DNA of 64,000 bases from Maribacter sedimenticola (GTDB lineage: Bacteria; Bacteroidota; Bacteroidia; Flavobacteriales; Flavobacteriaceae): assembly GCF_900188415.1 (NCBI RefSeq), contig NZ_FZNV01000003.1, positions 248,001-312,000 on the forward strand, in the 5' to 3' direction. The position numbers were made by a program, and so were the translations under genes. Numbering within the stretch: position 1 is the stretch's first letter; the number at the start of each line of letters is the position of its first letter. Under the pieces are notes generated by a model. It was not told the DNA's origin. It did not search any database and worked only from the letters and a program-made list of their open reading frames with translations. Of the stretch, positions 1 to 8,889 are shown in pieces.

Positions 1-274
1 AAGGGCCGTACTGGCCAACCCAAGAATCTTGATTTTGGACGAGGCAACCTCAAATCTGGATACCGAAAGTGAATCATTAATACAAAAAAGTTTGGCCGAA
101 CTTACCAAGGGAAGAACAACCTTTGTCATAGCCCACCGCTTGAGCACCATTAGAAAGGCCAATCAAATTTTGGTCATTGAAAACGGACGTATTGCAGAAC
201 AGGGCACCCATGAAGAACTGATTGCCAAAGAAGGCAGATACCATAACTTGTTCACCTATCAGGCAAGGATATAA
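1..274 (+). CDS. ABC exporter ATP-binding domain (MsbA/LmrA-type), C-terminal fragment
   Basis: Only the last ~90 residues are in the window; the frame is open from base 2, so the gene begins outside. Visible are the Walker B segment LILDEATS, the D-loop SNLD, and the H-loop AHRLST followed by the [16 protein letters not shown] stretch. This order is typical of exporters in which the membrane domain is fused to the nucleotide-binding domain (lipid, peptide or drug flippases). The substrate cannot be judged because the membrane half is missing. A run of TTGTTGG heptamers starts two bases after the stop codon. Confidence 0.9.
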   Translation, partial: RAVLANPRILILDEATSNLDTESESLIQKSLAELTKGRTTFVIAHRLSTIRKANQILVIENGRIAEQGTHEELIAKEGRYHNLFTYQARI

Positions 275-276
275 GA

Positions 277-317
277 TTGTTGTTGTTGGTTGTTGGTTGT
301 TGGTTGTTGGTTGTTGG
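277..317. repeat. Heptanucleotide tandem repeat (TTGTTGG)x5
   Basis: Five perfect TTGTTGG units fill 283-317 and are preceded by two extra TTG triplets. The array sits directly after the stop codon of the ABC exporter. A shorter relic of the same unit lies directly after the amidase stop at 5497-5509. No coding role is possible there. It looks like a slippage-prone short tandem repeat, as is common in intergenic DNA. Confidence 0.85.
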
Positions 318-499
318 AAAATAAAAATATGTCAATTCGAGTGAATTGTCCAAGTATAAAAAATTTGTATCGAGAACACTCATTTATATCTCAGATATTC
401 TCGATACACTTTTATATGTATGCTTTACTTTAAACTACAATCACGCGAAATGACTATAGTTCTGAAAAACCATTGTATTGTTTAGCTGATAAGAAACAG

Positions 500-832
500 T
501 TATACATCCTCTGGAGCTAGCTCTACTTTGAGTCCGTCCATTACTTCAGAAATATGCAATTGACAACCTAAACGCGAATTTTCCTTAACATTAAAAGCTT
601 CGGACAACATAGCTTCTTCGTCATCGCTCATTTCCGGCAATTCGTGGTCAGATTCCACATAACACTGGCAAGACGCGCACATGGCCATACCTCCACAAAT
701 ACCTATGGTTCCTTCTGGCGCCAGTTCATACGAACGTACCACTTCCATAAGGTTCATATTCATATCCGTAGGAGCATCTATTTCATGAGTTACTCCGTCG
801 CGGTCTATTATTGTAATTTTTATATCGGTCAT
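500..832 (-). CDS. 2Fe-2S ferredoxin, adrenodoxin type
   Basis: This 110-residue protein has the adrenodoxin/ISC-ferredoxin cysteine pattern: C46-x5-C52-x2-C55 and then C90 in LGCQL. These four residues ligate one [2Fe-2S] cluster. The acidic stretch between C57 and C90 (residues 60-78) is typical of the partner-docking helix. It is the last gene of a minus-strand group with a ferredoxin reductase, Nfu and an Mrp-type ATPase. It therefore probably delivers electrons from that reductase to Fe-S assembly or to an oxygenase. A 261-bp gap separates it from the reductase, so it may have its own promoter. Its usual role is known from the family; its partner is inferred from proximity. Confidence 0.92.
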   Translation of the reverse strand: MTDIKITIIDRDGVTHEIDAPTDMNMNLMEVVRSYELAPEGTIGICGGMAMCASCQCYVESDHELPEMSDDEEAMLSEAFNVKENSRLGCQLHISEVMDGLKVELAPEDV

Positions 833-1093
833 TAAAAGGATTTAGTAGTTAGGCTTTAGTGAACTAGTTTAGTTTATTCACTGAATTAGCACGTAAAATA
901 TTCTAGAAATTTTATTTGACTTTTCAATTAACTCAACTGTTTTTCTTATAAATAATTGACGCTTCAAGTTTAAAGATTTTTTAGTAACTAAAACTCCTAA
1001 ATCTTGTGATTTTTACCACACCATTAAATCTTCCAAAATCTGATTTGTCATCTTAACCAATTCACTATTTCACCAACACACCAATTCACAACT

Positions 1094-2152
1094 TTACTCA
1101 ATCTTCTTCACCACCGCTTTAGGCGCTTCTTTTTTAGTTCCGTCAAAACCGCTTACGCCGCCTACCGTGGTATATTTCATAACGTACTTTTTATCTGGGT
1201 GAATTTTCTGGAAAGCACTTTGGCACATTAGTGTAGCCTCATGAAAACCGCAAAGAATGAGTTTTAATTTTCCAGGATATGTATTTACATCACCAATGGC
1301 ATAAATACCGGGAATATTGGTCTGATAATCAAATGTATCTACCTTAATTGCATTCTTTTCTATTTCTAGTCCCCAATCGCCAATAGGTCCCAGTTTTGGG
1401 GATAGTCCAAACAAGGGTATAAAATGATCAACCTCCAAAAACATTTCTTCCTTTGCTTCGGAAATTTTTCTGACCAGTACGGATTCTAACTTATTTTCCC
1501 CATTTAAACCTATGATTTCCGCTGGTGTAATTAAATTTAATTTTCCTTGGTTTTTTAGTTCCTGAACTTTTTCAACAGAATCCAGTGCTCCCCTAAATTC
1601 ATTTCTTCTATGTATCAAGGTTACCTCAGAGGCTATATCTGCCAAAAAAATACTCCAGTCCAGTGCAGAATCGCCACCCCCGGCAATGACCACCCTTTTA
1701 TTACGGTACACTTCAGGGTCCTTGATCATGTAAGCAACACCGTTGTCCTCATATTTGGACAGGTTATCCAACAGGGGTTTTCTAGGCTCAAAACTGCCCA
1801 ACCCACCGGCGATTGCCACAATAGGGGCATGGTGTTCCGTTCCCTTATTTGTGGTGACCACAAAAGTACCGTCGTCTAATTTCTTAATGGTTTCCGCTCT
1901 TTCACCCAATGTAAATCCGGGCTGAAAGGATTTTATCTGTTCCATTAAGTTATTTACTAAATCCCCGGCCAAGATCTCTGGAAATCCGGGAATATCATAT
2001 ATGGGCTTTTTGGGGTAGATTTCAGCACATTGACCACCTGCCTGTGGCAAGGCATCGATCAGATGACATTTTAATTTTAATAGTCCTGCTTCAAAAACGG
2101 CAAAAAGACCCGTAGGTCCTGCGCCAATTATCAATATATCGGTCTTAATCAT
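1094..2152 (-). CDS. Ferredoxin/flavodoxin-NADP+ reductase, thioredoxin-reductase-like
   Basis: The 352-residue flavoprotein has an N-terminal FAD site (GAGPTG, residues 11-16, then DALPQAGGQC), a central NADPH site (GGGDSALDW, about residue 158), and a C-terminal FAD contact (AIGDVNTYPGKLKL). It lacks the redox CxxC of thioredoxin reductase. That absence, and the IYPKKPIYDIPGFP stretch, place it in the YumC-type ferredoxin-NADP reductase family. It would transfer electrons between NADPH and the 2Fe-2S ferredoxin encoded just downstream. It lies 69 bp after the nfu stop and is probably co-transcribed with it. Confidence 0.9.
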   Translation of the reverse strand: MIKTDILIIGAGPTGLFAVFEAGLLKLKCHLIDALPQAGGQCAEIYPKKPIYDIPGFPEILAGDLVNNLMEQIKSFQPGFTLGERAETIKKLDDGTFVVTTNKGTEHHAPIVAIAGGLGSFEPRKPLLDNLSKYEDNGVAYMIKDPEVYRNKRVVIAGGGDSALDWSIFLADIASEVTLIHRRNEFRGALDSVEKVQELKNQGKLNLITPAEIIGLNGENKLESVLVRKISEAKEEMFLEVDHFIPLFGLSPKLGPIGDWGLEIEKNAIKVDTFDYQTNIPGIYAIGDVNTYPGKLKLILCGFHEATLMCQSAFQKIHPDKKYVMKYTTVGGVSGFDGTKKEAPKAVVKKIE

Positions 2153-2221
2153 TGAAGAAATCGTTTACGCCTTTCAAAATTATAAATCCATTGATTCATA
2201 AATTATGATTTTCATCAGGAT

Positions 2222-2461
2222 TTAACCACCTATATTAATTACGTTCTGTATTTGTGGCGCATATTTCTTAATGGTCATTTCCACACCGCTTTTAAGGGTC
2301 ATTTGATTGACGCTGCAACCAACACAAGCGCCTTCTAACCTTACGGTTACCGACTCTTCCTCAACAGAGATTAGGCTTATGTCACCCCCATCACTCTGTA
2401 AAAAAGGTCTAATTTCAGCCAATGCTTTTTCAACATTCAATGTTAGTTCTTCAAACGTCAT
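2222..2461 (-). CDS. NifU C-terminal-domain Fe-S scaffold/carrier (Nfu)
   Basis: This 79-residue protein consists of a single Nfu domain with the cluster-binding pair C46-V-G-C49 inside GACVGCSVNQMTLKSG. Proteins of this type bind a [4Fe-4S] cluster at a dimer interface and pass it to apo-enzymes. It lies 5 bp downstream of the Mrp-type ATPase and is certainly in the same transcript. The two together form a minimal cluster-delivery module. Confidence 0.93.
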   Translation of the reverse strand: MTFEELTLNVEKALAEIRPFLQSDGGDISLISVEEESVTVRLEGACVGCSVNQMTLKSGVEMTIKKYAPQIQNVINIGG

Positions 2462-2466
2462 ATCTA

Positions 2467-3609
2467 CTATTTCTTAACTGCAGCACAACCTGCCATTGTT
2501 GTAATCTTTATTGCTTCCGTAGGTGGTAAAGTCTTATTTCTACCTACAACTTCCTGTACTACCTGCTTGGTAATCTCCTCAAATGCAGATTCTACAGGTG
2601 TTTGCGTCTGTAAAGCGGCCGGTCTTCCTACATCACCCGCTTCACGAATACTTTGCACCAAAGGTATTTCTCCCAAGAAAGGTACGTTTAAATCTTCTGA
2701 TAGATGCTTGGCACCTTCCTTACCGAAAATATAGTATTTATTCTCCGGTAATTCCGCAGGTGTAAAATAGGCCATATTCTCAATAATTCCCAATACCGGA
2801 ACATTAATGGACGCTTGTTGGAACATAGCAACCCCCTTTCTTGCATCTGCAAGGGCCACTTCCTGTGGGGTACTGACTACAACGGCTCCCGTAACCGGTA
2901 GCGACTGCATTATACTTAAATGAATATCTCCCGTACCCGGTGGAAGATCGATCAGCATAAAATCCAATTCGCCCCAATGTGCATCAAAAATCATTTGGTT
3001 CAAAGCCTTACTGGCCATTGGCCCTCTCCAAATTACCGCTTGATCTCTTTGGGTAAAAAACCCTATCGATAACAATTTAACCCCATAGCTTTCTACAGGT
3101 TTCATTTTAGATTTACCCGCTACATTTACCGCCAATGGTTTTTCATTGGCAACATCAAACATAATGGGCATGGAGGGTCCATAAATATCAGCATCCAAAA
3201 GGCCAACCTTAAATCCCATTTTTGCAAGGGTTACCGCTAAATTAGCGGTAACGGTAGACTTGCCCACTCCCCCTTTACCGGAGGCAACAGCAATTATATT
3301 GGTAATACCTGGAATTGGTTTCCCCTTTATTTCATTGACCTTATTGGGCTTTGCCGCAGGGGCTTCCACCTTTACATTGATCTTGATCTTAGCTTTTTCA
3401 TAGACTTCCCTATGTATAATCTTTAAAATCTCGACCTCCGTTTTCTTTCGCGCCTGTAAACTTGGGTTCTTAATCGTTATATCTACCTCAACCTCATCAC
3501 CAAAAATTTGAACATTGGTTACCGAACCACTCTCTACCATATTCTGACCTTCACCAGGCACTGTAATATGCTCTAAAGCTTTAAGGACATCTTTTTTCTC
3601 TATCTTCAT
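2467..3609 (-). CDS. Mrp/ApbC/NBP35-family Fe-S cluster carrier ATPase
   Basis: The 380-residue protein has an N-terminal MIP18/DUF59 domain (residues 1-85), a proline-rich linker, and a ParA/MinD-like ATPase domain with the deviant Walker A GKGGVGKST (111-119). DLPPGTGD and the switch region GLLDADIYGPSMP are also visible. In most Mrp proteins a CxxC after ENM ligates a bridging [4Fe-4S] cluster. Here the equivalent stretch reads ENMAYFTPAELPENKYY and has no cysteine; the only late cysteine is in GCAAVKK at the C-terminus. From memory this looks like a Bacteroidota lineage trait. It heads the Fe-S operon. Confidence 0.93.
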   Translation of the reverse strand: MKIEKKDVLKALEHITVPGEGQNMVESGSVTNVQIFGDEVEVDITIKNPSLQARKKTEVEILKIIHREVYEKAKIKINVKVEAPAAKPNKVNEIKGKPIPGITNIIAVASGKGGVGKSTVTANLAVTLAKMGFKVGLLDADIYGPSMPIMFDVANEKPLAVNVAGKSKMKPVESYGVKLLSIGFFTQRDQAVIWRGPMASKALNQMIFDAHWGELDFMLIDLPPGTGDIHLSIMQSLPVTGAVVVSTPQEVALADARKGVAMFQQASINVPVLGIIENMAYFTPAELPENKYYIFGKEGAKHLSEDLNVPFLGEIPLVQSIREAGDVGRPAALQTQTPVESAFEEITKQVVQEVVGRNKTLPPTEAIKITTMAGCAAVKK

Positions 3610-3651
3610 TATATAAATTCATTCTTGACCTGCCCGTTTGCAAGTAGGCTA

Positions 3652-3659
3652 CAAAGATA
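3652..3659 (-). promoter_or_regulatory. Flavobacterial -7 box for the Fe-S operon
   Basis: TATCTTTG on the minus strand matches TAnnTTTG exactly. It lies about 43 bp upstream of the Mrp-type ATPase start, which gives a plausible short leader. No clear TTG -33 element was found. Confidence 0.55.
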
Positions 3660-3837
3660 ATCCTTAGATGTTAGATTATGAAGTTAGCGTATTGAAAATG
3701 AAGATGCCATTATAAATAGAATCTGTTATTGCCATAAGTTAAATTCTTACGGAATTCTGGCTTTTTCAATAAGCGGAACCTAGCAAAATCTGTACCTTAG
3801 AATTCCAGCACAATTTAAATAATAGTACGCCCCAACC

Positions 3838-5496
3838 ATGATACGCATAAGATCACTTTTTACATTTATAACACTCTGCTTTATTTTAGCCTGTTCAGGC
3901 ACCAAAAATCAATTTTCAAAAAAAGATGTTCAACGCTCCCAAAAACTTGTAGGCCTCAATTTTGACAAAAAATATATAGATACCCTTTATCCCTACCTAC
4001 AGCGAAATAAAGAAGGGTTTGACAGTTTAAGAAAATACACTTTGGATGCCAACACCATTCCTGCCGTACAGTTTAACCCGCTACCCTTGAATTTTATTCC
4101 GCGTGCGCACAAAGGTTTTCCTGATTGGGAAATACCTGAAGATGTTGCTCTTCCTGCAAAAGAAGCCGATCTGGCCTTTTTTACCATTCCAGAACTAGCA
4201 TCCCTTATTAAAAACAAAAAAATAAGTTCCGTAAAACTTACGCAGTTCTTTATTGACCGATTAAAAAAATACAACCCCATACTTCAATGCACTATAACCA
4301 TTACCGAAGAAATGGCACTAAAACAGGCGAAACTACTAGATGAAGAGCTTGCCGCAGGCCTTTACAGGGGTATCTTACACGGCATACCCTATGGAGTAAA
4401 GGACTTGATGGCAGTAGAGGGCTATAGAACCACATGGGGCGCCGCACCGTACAGAGACCAGGAAATTAATATGACGGCCACGGTGGTCAAGAAATTACAG
4501 GCTGCGGGTGGGGTTTTGGTAGCAAAATTGGTCTCCGGCTCCTTGGCTCGTGGTGATGTATGGTTCAATGGCAAGACCAAAAACCCATGGGATACGGATC
4601 AAGGGGCCTCTGGCTCCTCTGCAGGTTCCGGCGCAGCAACTTCGGCCGGATTGGTTCCTTTTGCATTGGGAACGGAAACATTGGGCTCTATAACCTCACC
4701 CAGTACCCGAAACGGAATAACAGGTTTACGCCCCACGTACGGTAGGGTAAGTAGGCATGGCGTAATGAGCTTAAGCTGGTCAATGGACAAAGTGGGACCT
4801 ATGGCCAGAAGTGCAGAAGACTGTGCCATTGTGTATAGTGTAATAACCGGCAAGGATTCCCTGGACGCTATGACCATGGATTTTCCTGACGGATTTGACC
4901 CTACACGAAATTATCGGGATCTTAAAGTTGCCTACCTAAAGAAAGATATAGAAAAAGATTCCTCGCTTAGCAAGGCCAATGTAGAAAAAGCCATTAAGAC
5001 CTTTATAGAGATGGGAATAGACCTACATGAAGTGGAATTGCCAAAGGATATACCCTACTCTAGCTTTGATGTTATCCTAAGAGCAGAAGCCGGTGCATTT
5101 TTTGACGACTTGGTCCGTTCTAAAAATGTGGACAAAATGGTGGAACAAGATCAACGCTCAAGGGCCAATTCTTTACGCCAGGCGCGTTTTATACCAGCGG
5201 TAGAATATTTACAGGCCAATAGGCATAGACAGATATTGATAGAGAAAATGCAGACAATCATGAAAAATTTCGATGTACTTATCTCGCCGTCATTTGGCAA
5301 TAGGCAATTGATCATTACCAACCTTACCGGTCATCCTGCCATAGCCATACCAACAGGACTGGACAAGGAGAAACACCCAACAAGTATTACCTTGGTGGGC
5401 AACCTATATGACGAAGCAAGTATACTCTTACTTGCCAAAGCATTCCAAGACCAAACTACGTTCGATGAAATGCACCCGGAAGGGTATACAGATTAG
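3838..5496 (+). CDS. Secreted lipoprotein amidase (amidase signature family)
   Basis: The 552-residue protein begins with a lipoprotein signal peptide ending FILAC, with Cys19 as the lipidated residue. The amidase-signature fold follows. The expected Ser-cisSer-Lys triad is visible as K188 (in PYGVKDL), S260 (in GSSAGS) and S284 (in GTETLGS). The Lys-to-Ser and the 24-residue Ser-to-Ser spacings match fatty acid amide hydrolase and peptide amidase. It probably hydrolyses an amide bond of a small molecule or peptide in the periplasm or on the surface. It is not a GatA subunit, because it is exported and no gatB/gatC is near. A TACCTTAG element (3793-3800) is a near-match promoter. Confidence 0.9.
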   Translation: MIRIRSLFTFITLCFILACSGTKNQFSKKDVQRSQKLVGLNFDKKYIDTLYPYLQRNKEGFDSLRKYTLDANTIPAVQFNPLPLNFIPRAHKGFPDWEIPEDVALPAKEADLAFFTIPELASLIKNKKISSVKLTQFFIDRLKKYNPILQCTITITEEMALKQAKLLDEELAAGLYRGILHGIPYGVKDLMAVEGYRTTWGAAPYRDQEINMTATVVKKLQAAGGVLVAKLVSGSLARGDVWFNGKTKNPWDTDQGASGSSAGSGAATSAGLVPFALGTETLGSITSPSTRNGITGLRPTYGRVSRHGVMSLSWSMDKVGPMARSAEDCAIVYSVITGKDSLDAMTMDFPDGFDPTRNYRDLKVAYLKKDIEKDSSLSKANVEKAIKTFIEMGIDLHEVELPKDIPYSSFDVILRAEAGAFFDDLVRSKNVDKMVEQDQRSRANSLRQARFIPAVEYLQANRHRQILIEKMQTIMKNFDVLISPSFGNRQLIITNLTGHPAIAIPTGLDKEKHPTSITLVGNLYDEASILLLAKAFQDQTTFDEMHPEGYTD

Positions 5497-5692
5497 TTGT
5501 TGGTTGTTAGATTATTGAACTTCCAAGTAAAGTCCAGAACTATTTGTTTTTAAATGGATTATGATAACCTCATTATTCAATTAAAAAATTGCAAATGGAT
5601 ACGCTAACTGATATTCGAAAATAACAGTCTTACCCTAAGGTTCTCAACTACGATCAAAATGAAATTCCGTGAAAATCCAATTTTCAATACAG

Positions 5693-6358
5693 TTAAATCT
5701 TTCTACCGTCCAAAAGATTGATAATTCTTGAACCATAGCCGGCATTTTTTTCTGAATGGGTTACTTGAATAATGGTTACACCATCTTCCTTGTTCAGTTT
5801 TTTGAACAGCTCCATAATTTCCTCACTTTGTTGCGAGTTTAAATTTCCGGTAGGCTCGTCGGCCAATATCAATTTTGGATTGCCGATCAATGCACGGGCT
5901 ATACCTACCAATTGTTGTTGCCCTCCACTAAGCTGGGTCGGAAACAAATCTTTCTTGCCCACGATATTAAATCTATCCAACATATCCGCAACCAATGCCT
6001 TACGTTCAGAACCCTTTACTTTTTTATACAGCAAGGGCATTTCCAAATTTTCCTCTACCGTTAGGTCATCCAATAAATGGTAAGATTGAAACACAAAACC
6101 TATATATTCCTTATAAAGATTTGAACGATATTTTTCTTTTAGGGTATGCACGGATTCGCTTAAAAAATCATACTCTCCTTCGTCAAAAGTATCTAACATA
6201 CCAATAACGTTAAGCAATGTAGATTTACCTGAACCTGATGGACCCATAATAGAAATGAACTCTCCTTCTGCAACCTCTAGATTTATATCCTTAAGCAAGA
6301 ATACACGTTGCCCGCCTTGTTGAACCCATTTAAAAATATTTCTTAATTGTAATAACAT
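5693..6358 (-). CDS. ABC transporter ATPase (MacB/LolD type), distal copy
   Basis: This 221-residue nucleotide-binding protein has Walker A GPSGSGKST, the Q-loop region VFQSYHLLDDLT, signature LSGGQQQ, Walker B LILADEP and an H-loop VTHSE. It is the last gene of the 24-kb export locus, 68 bp after permease 8. It differs from the proximal ATPase (26416-27111) at two usually conserved places. The residues after the signature are LVGIARAL rather than RVAISRA. The D-loop reads GNLNS rather than GNLDS. It may be dedicated to permease 8 or be a diverging duplicate. Walker A, Walker B and the H-loop are intact, so ATP hydrolysis is still plausible. Confidence 0.93.
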   Translation of the reverse strand: MLLQLRNIFKWVQQGGQRVFLLKDINLEVAEGEFISIMGPSGSGKSTLLNVIGMLDTFDEGEYDFLSESVHTLKEKYRSNLYKEYIGFVFQSYHLLDDLTVEENLEMPLLYKKVKGSERKALVADMLDRFNIVGKKDLFPTQLSGGQQQLVGIARALIGNPKLILADEPTGNLNSQQSEEIMELFKKLNKEDGVTIIQVTHSEKNAGYGSRIINLLDGRKI

Positions 6359-6426
6359 CTTATATATAGTGAATTAGTTGATTAGTGATATAGTGTATAA
6401 GTGATTGATGGTTAAAATCATATTTA

Positions 6427-8877
6427 TTATTCCGCTCTTAAACTTTTAACAGGATTTATATTAGCGGAATTTACCGTTTTTACCATCATAATCATCAATG
6501 AGACCAATACCATTGCCAATCCGCTGATGGCAAAAATCCACCAACTGATTTCTGTCTTATTGGCAAATTCCTGAAGCCAGATATATAATCCGTACCATGC
6601 AAGGGGTGCCGCAATGACAAATGCTATTAAAACCAGTTTTAAAAAGTCTTTTGACAGTAAGAAATTAAGCTGTATTAAATTGGCACCAAGCACCTTACGT
6701 ATTCCTATTTCCTTGGTTCTACGTTCCGTGGTGTGTATGACCAGACCAAACAACCCTAAACAGCTGATCAGAATTGCAAGACCGGTAGCCCATTGTAACA
6801 AGATTGAGGTTTTTTGCTCACTTTCGTAAAAACGTTTTACGGTATCATCCATAAACGTGTATTCAAAATCAGATGACGGGTACAGCTTGTTCCAAATCGT
6901 TTCAATTTTAGAAAAAGTAGCAGGCCAATCACCCGTGTTTTTACTGCTCAATTTAAAATGAATGGTTTTGAACTGTGTCCACCTACCCCTGTAGGAACCT
7001 CCTGTGAACCCCATTGGGGCCACACCATATTTTAGGGAATGTTGGTTAAAATCATCCATTACTCCAACAATGGGCAAGTTTTCATCATCCACCTTTAGAT
7101 TTTTGCCCACAATATCTTCTGGTTCCGTTATTCCCAACACTTTTAAATACGATCTGTTGACCACAAATTCCCGAATGGAATCGTTCAATGGCATTCTACC
7201 GGCCACCAACTTTAAATCATAAAGTTGAAAATAACGGGCATTACCGTACATCAATTGTAAATTAGAGTTTACTTCCTTATCCCCTTCAACGAACTTAACA
7301 CCCATGCTCATTGTAGAAAATGATGCCGGCGGATTTCCAGAAAGTACCACCTGATCTACCCCCGGCAATTCCTCCATCTGGCGAACGAACCTTGTTCGTT
7401 TTACGGCAGAGGTATCTCGCCATGGTGTTCGGAAATACGCAATAGCCTCTGTTTTAAAGCCCATATCCTTTTTCATGATATAGTTCAATTGCTTACCCAC
7501 CATTAATGTAGCAATGATAAATACCTGTGCAATGACAAATTGAAATACGGTTAAATATTTTCGTAACGAACCCTTATCCGAACTGGGTAGCACCCGCTGT
7601 TTCAACACAGAAACCGGTTTGTACTTGGACATGACAATAGCAGGATAAAAACCCGATAAGACCGTTACCAAGAACAACATGAGGATTATACCCATAATTA
7701 TCCAAGGATTATAGAAAAGTTCAAAAGTGAGTCCCTTAGGTATGAAATCCGAAAATTGGGCAAGCAGCCACTTGGACAGGAAAAAAGAAAGTGTTGCAGC
7801 GGCCAAACTCAAAATGAACGTTTCTCCCAAGAATTGGAGTACCAACTGCTTCCTTGAACTTCCCAAGGTTTTTCTGATTCCTATTTCCTTTGCTCGTTGT
7901 ATGGCTTGGGCCGTATTTAAGTTGATAAAGTTTATACATCCCAAAAGGACAAGAATCACCGCCAATATCAATAAACTTTTTAATGCCGATAACGAAGTGC
8001 GACTATCATCAAAATCAAATGTATGATAATTTGGATTTAAGTGAATATCCGCCAATGGTTGCAAATGGTACGCACTGGTTCTGCCTATGGCCACCATTTC
8101 CGGTTCATCATGTTCTTTTGCTATACGTGAAAGGGTTTCTTGAACCTTTACAGGGTCTGCCCCTTGGGATAATTTCACGAACAATTGAGAGGCCGAGTTG
8201 GTATTGTTCCAATTTGCTTCGTTCACGGCATTGGTCATATCTTGGATAGCAGCGGTTTTTAAAGAGATGAATTCTTCAAATACAATATCCGTTCTTCCTT
8301 TAAAATTTTCCACAATGCCCGATACTGTTGCCAAAATAGTATCATTATAGACTACGGAATTTCCTATAATATTTTGCAGTGCCTGATCGGGAAAATATTT
8401 TTTTGCCCGTTGCCGGCTCAAAACTACCCTATTTGGCTCCGTTAAAGCATTATCGCTATTACCCACCAACCATTGATAATCAAACACCTTAAAATAAGAG
8501 GGGGAGGCATAGGCCACAAATTCAGGATCTTTGAACAAGTGACCCGTTACCTTATTTTGTACATGTAACGGGAATGCTGTGAATATTGGGGCAACAGCAT
8601 TCAACTCGTTCATTTTAAGGTCCACCAACGCTTGCGCCAATGGCACGGTTACGCCTGCATTGTAAAAATCTCCATCCGGACTTTTAAAGGACGTAGTAAC
8701 CCTATATATTTTATCCCCATCTGGATGAAACTTATCAAAAGTAAGATCATAAAATACCATTGCCCCAATTACAAAAGCAGCGCTAAGACCAATAGAAAGC
8801 CCCAAAATGTTTATCAAGGAAAACACTTTATTTTTCCAAACATTACGAAATGCGATTTTTAAATAATTACGTAGCAT
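6427..8877 (-). CDS. Double-FtsX ABC permease (8th in transcription order)
   Basis: This 816-residue protein contains two FtsX/MacB units in one chain: TM1, a large periplasmic MacB_PCD-like domain (about 50-280), three TM helices, a fifth TM (about 440), a second periplasmic domain, and three last TM helices. It therefore corresponds to a fused pair of type VII ABC half-permeases. The cytoplasmic coupling segments are KEIGIRKTLGSSRKQL and KEIGIRKVLGANLIQL. The protein starts MLRNYLKIAFRN and ends NPVKSLRAE, and is the only copy in the array with MLRN and RAE ends. It lies 12 bp after permease 7 and 68 bp before the distal ATPase, its most likely private partner. Confidence 0.92.
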   Translation of the reverse strand: MLRNYLKIAFRNVWKNKVFSLINILGLSIGLSAAFVIGAMVFYDLTFDKFHPDGDKIYRVTTSFKSPDGDFYNAGVTVPLAQALVDLKMNELNAVAPIFTAFPLHVQNKVTGHLFKDPEFVAYASPSYFKVFDYQWLVGNSDNALTEPNRVVLSRQRAKKYFPDQALQNIIGNSVVYNDTILATVSGIVENFKGRTDIVFEEFISLKTAAIQDMTNAVNEANWNNTNSASQLFVKLSQGADPVKVQETLSRIAKEHDEPEMVAIGRTSAYHLQPLADIHLNPNYHTFDFDDSRTSLSALKSLLILAVILVLLGCINFINLNTAQAIQRAKEIGIRKTLGSSRKQLVLQFLGETFILSLAAATLSFFLSKWLLAQFSDFIPKGLTFELFYNPWIIMGIILMLFLVTVLSGFYPAIVMSKYKPVSVLKQRVLPSSDKGSLRKYLTVFQFVIAQVFIIATLMVGKQLNYIMKKDMGFKTEAIAYFRTPWRDTSAVKRTRFVRQMEELPGVDQVVLSGNPPASFSTMSMGVKFVEGDKEVNSNLQLMYGNARYFQLYDLKLVAGRMPLNDSIREFVVNRSYLKVLGITEPEDIVGKNLKVDDENLPIVGVMDDFNQHSLKYGVAPMGFTGGSYRGRWTQFKTIHFKLSSKNTGDWPATFSKIETIWNKLYPSSDFEYTFMDDTVKRFYESEQKTSILLQWATGLAILISCLGLFGLVIHTTERRTKEIGIRKVLGANLIQLNFLLSKDFLKLVLIAFVIAAPLAWYGLYIWLQEFANKTEISWWIFAISGLAMVLVSLMIMMVKTVNSANINPVKSLRAE

Positions 8878-8889
8878 ATTGGTTTAAAT

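Noticed and set aside
848-1088. GTGAATTGGT/TAGTGAATTAG-like degenerate repeats (also near 6366-6410)
   Set aside because: They are too degenerate to define a unit. They may be old simple-sequence repeats but no structure or role can be supported.
5497-5692. Search for a terminator or enhancer-type site after the distal ATPase
   Set aside because: No stable hairpin with a T-run and no TGT-N11-ACA pair was found in this gap.
7727-8249. Plus-strand frames of 88-99 codons over permease 8
   Set aside because: They are antisense to the coding sequence of a strongly supported permease.
8641-8660. TGGCACG inside the permease 8 gene, plus strand
   Set aside because: It lies in coding sequence on the wrong strand, has no -12 element at the right distance and no upstream palindromes.
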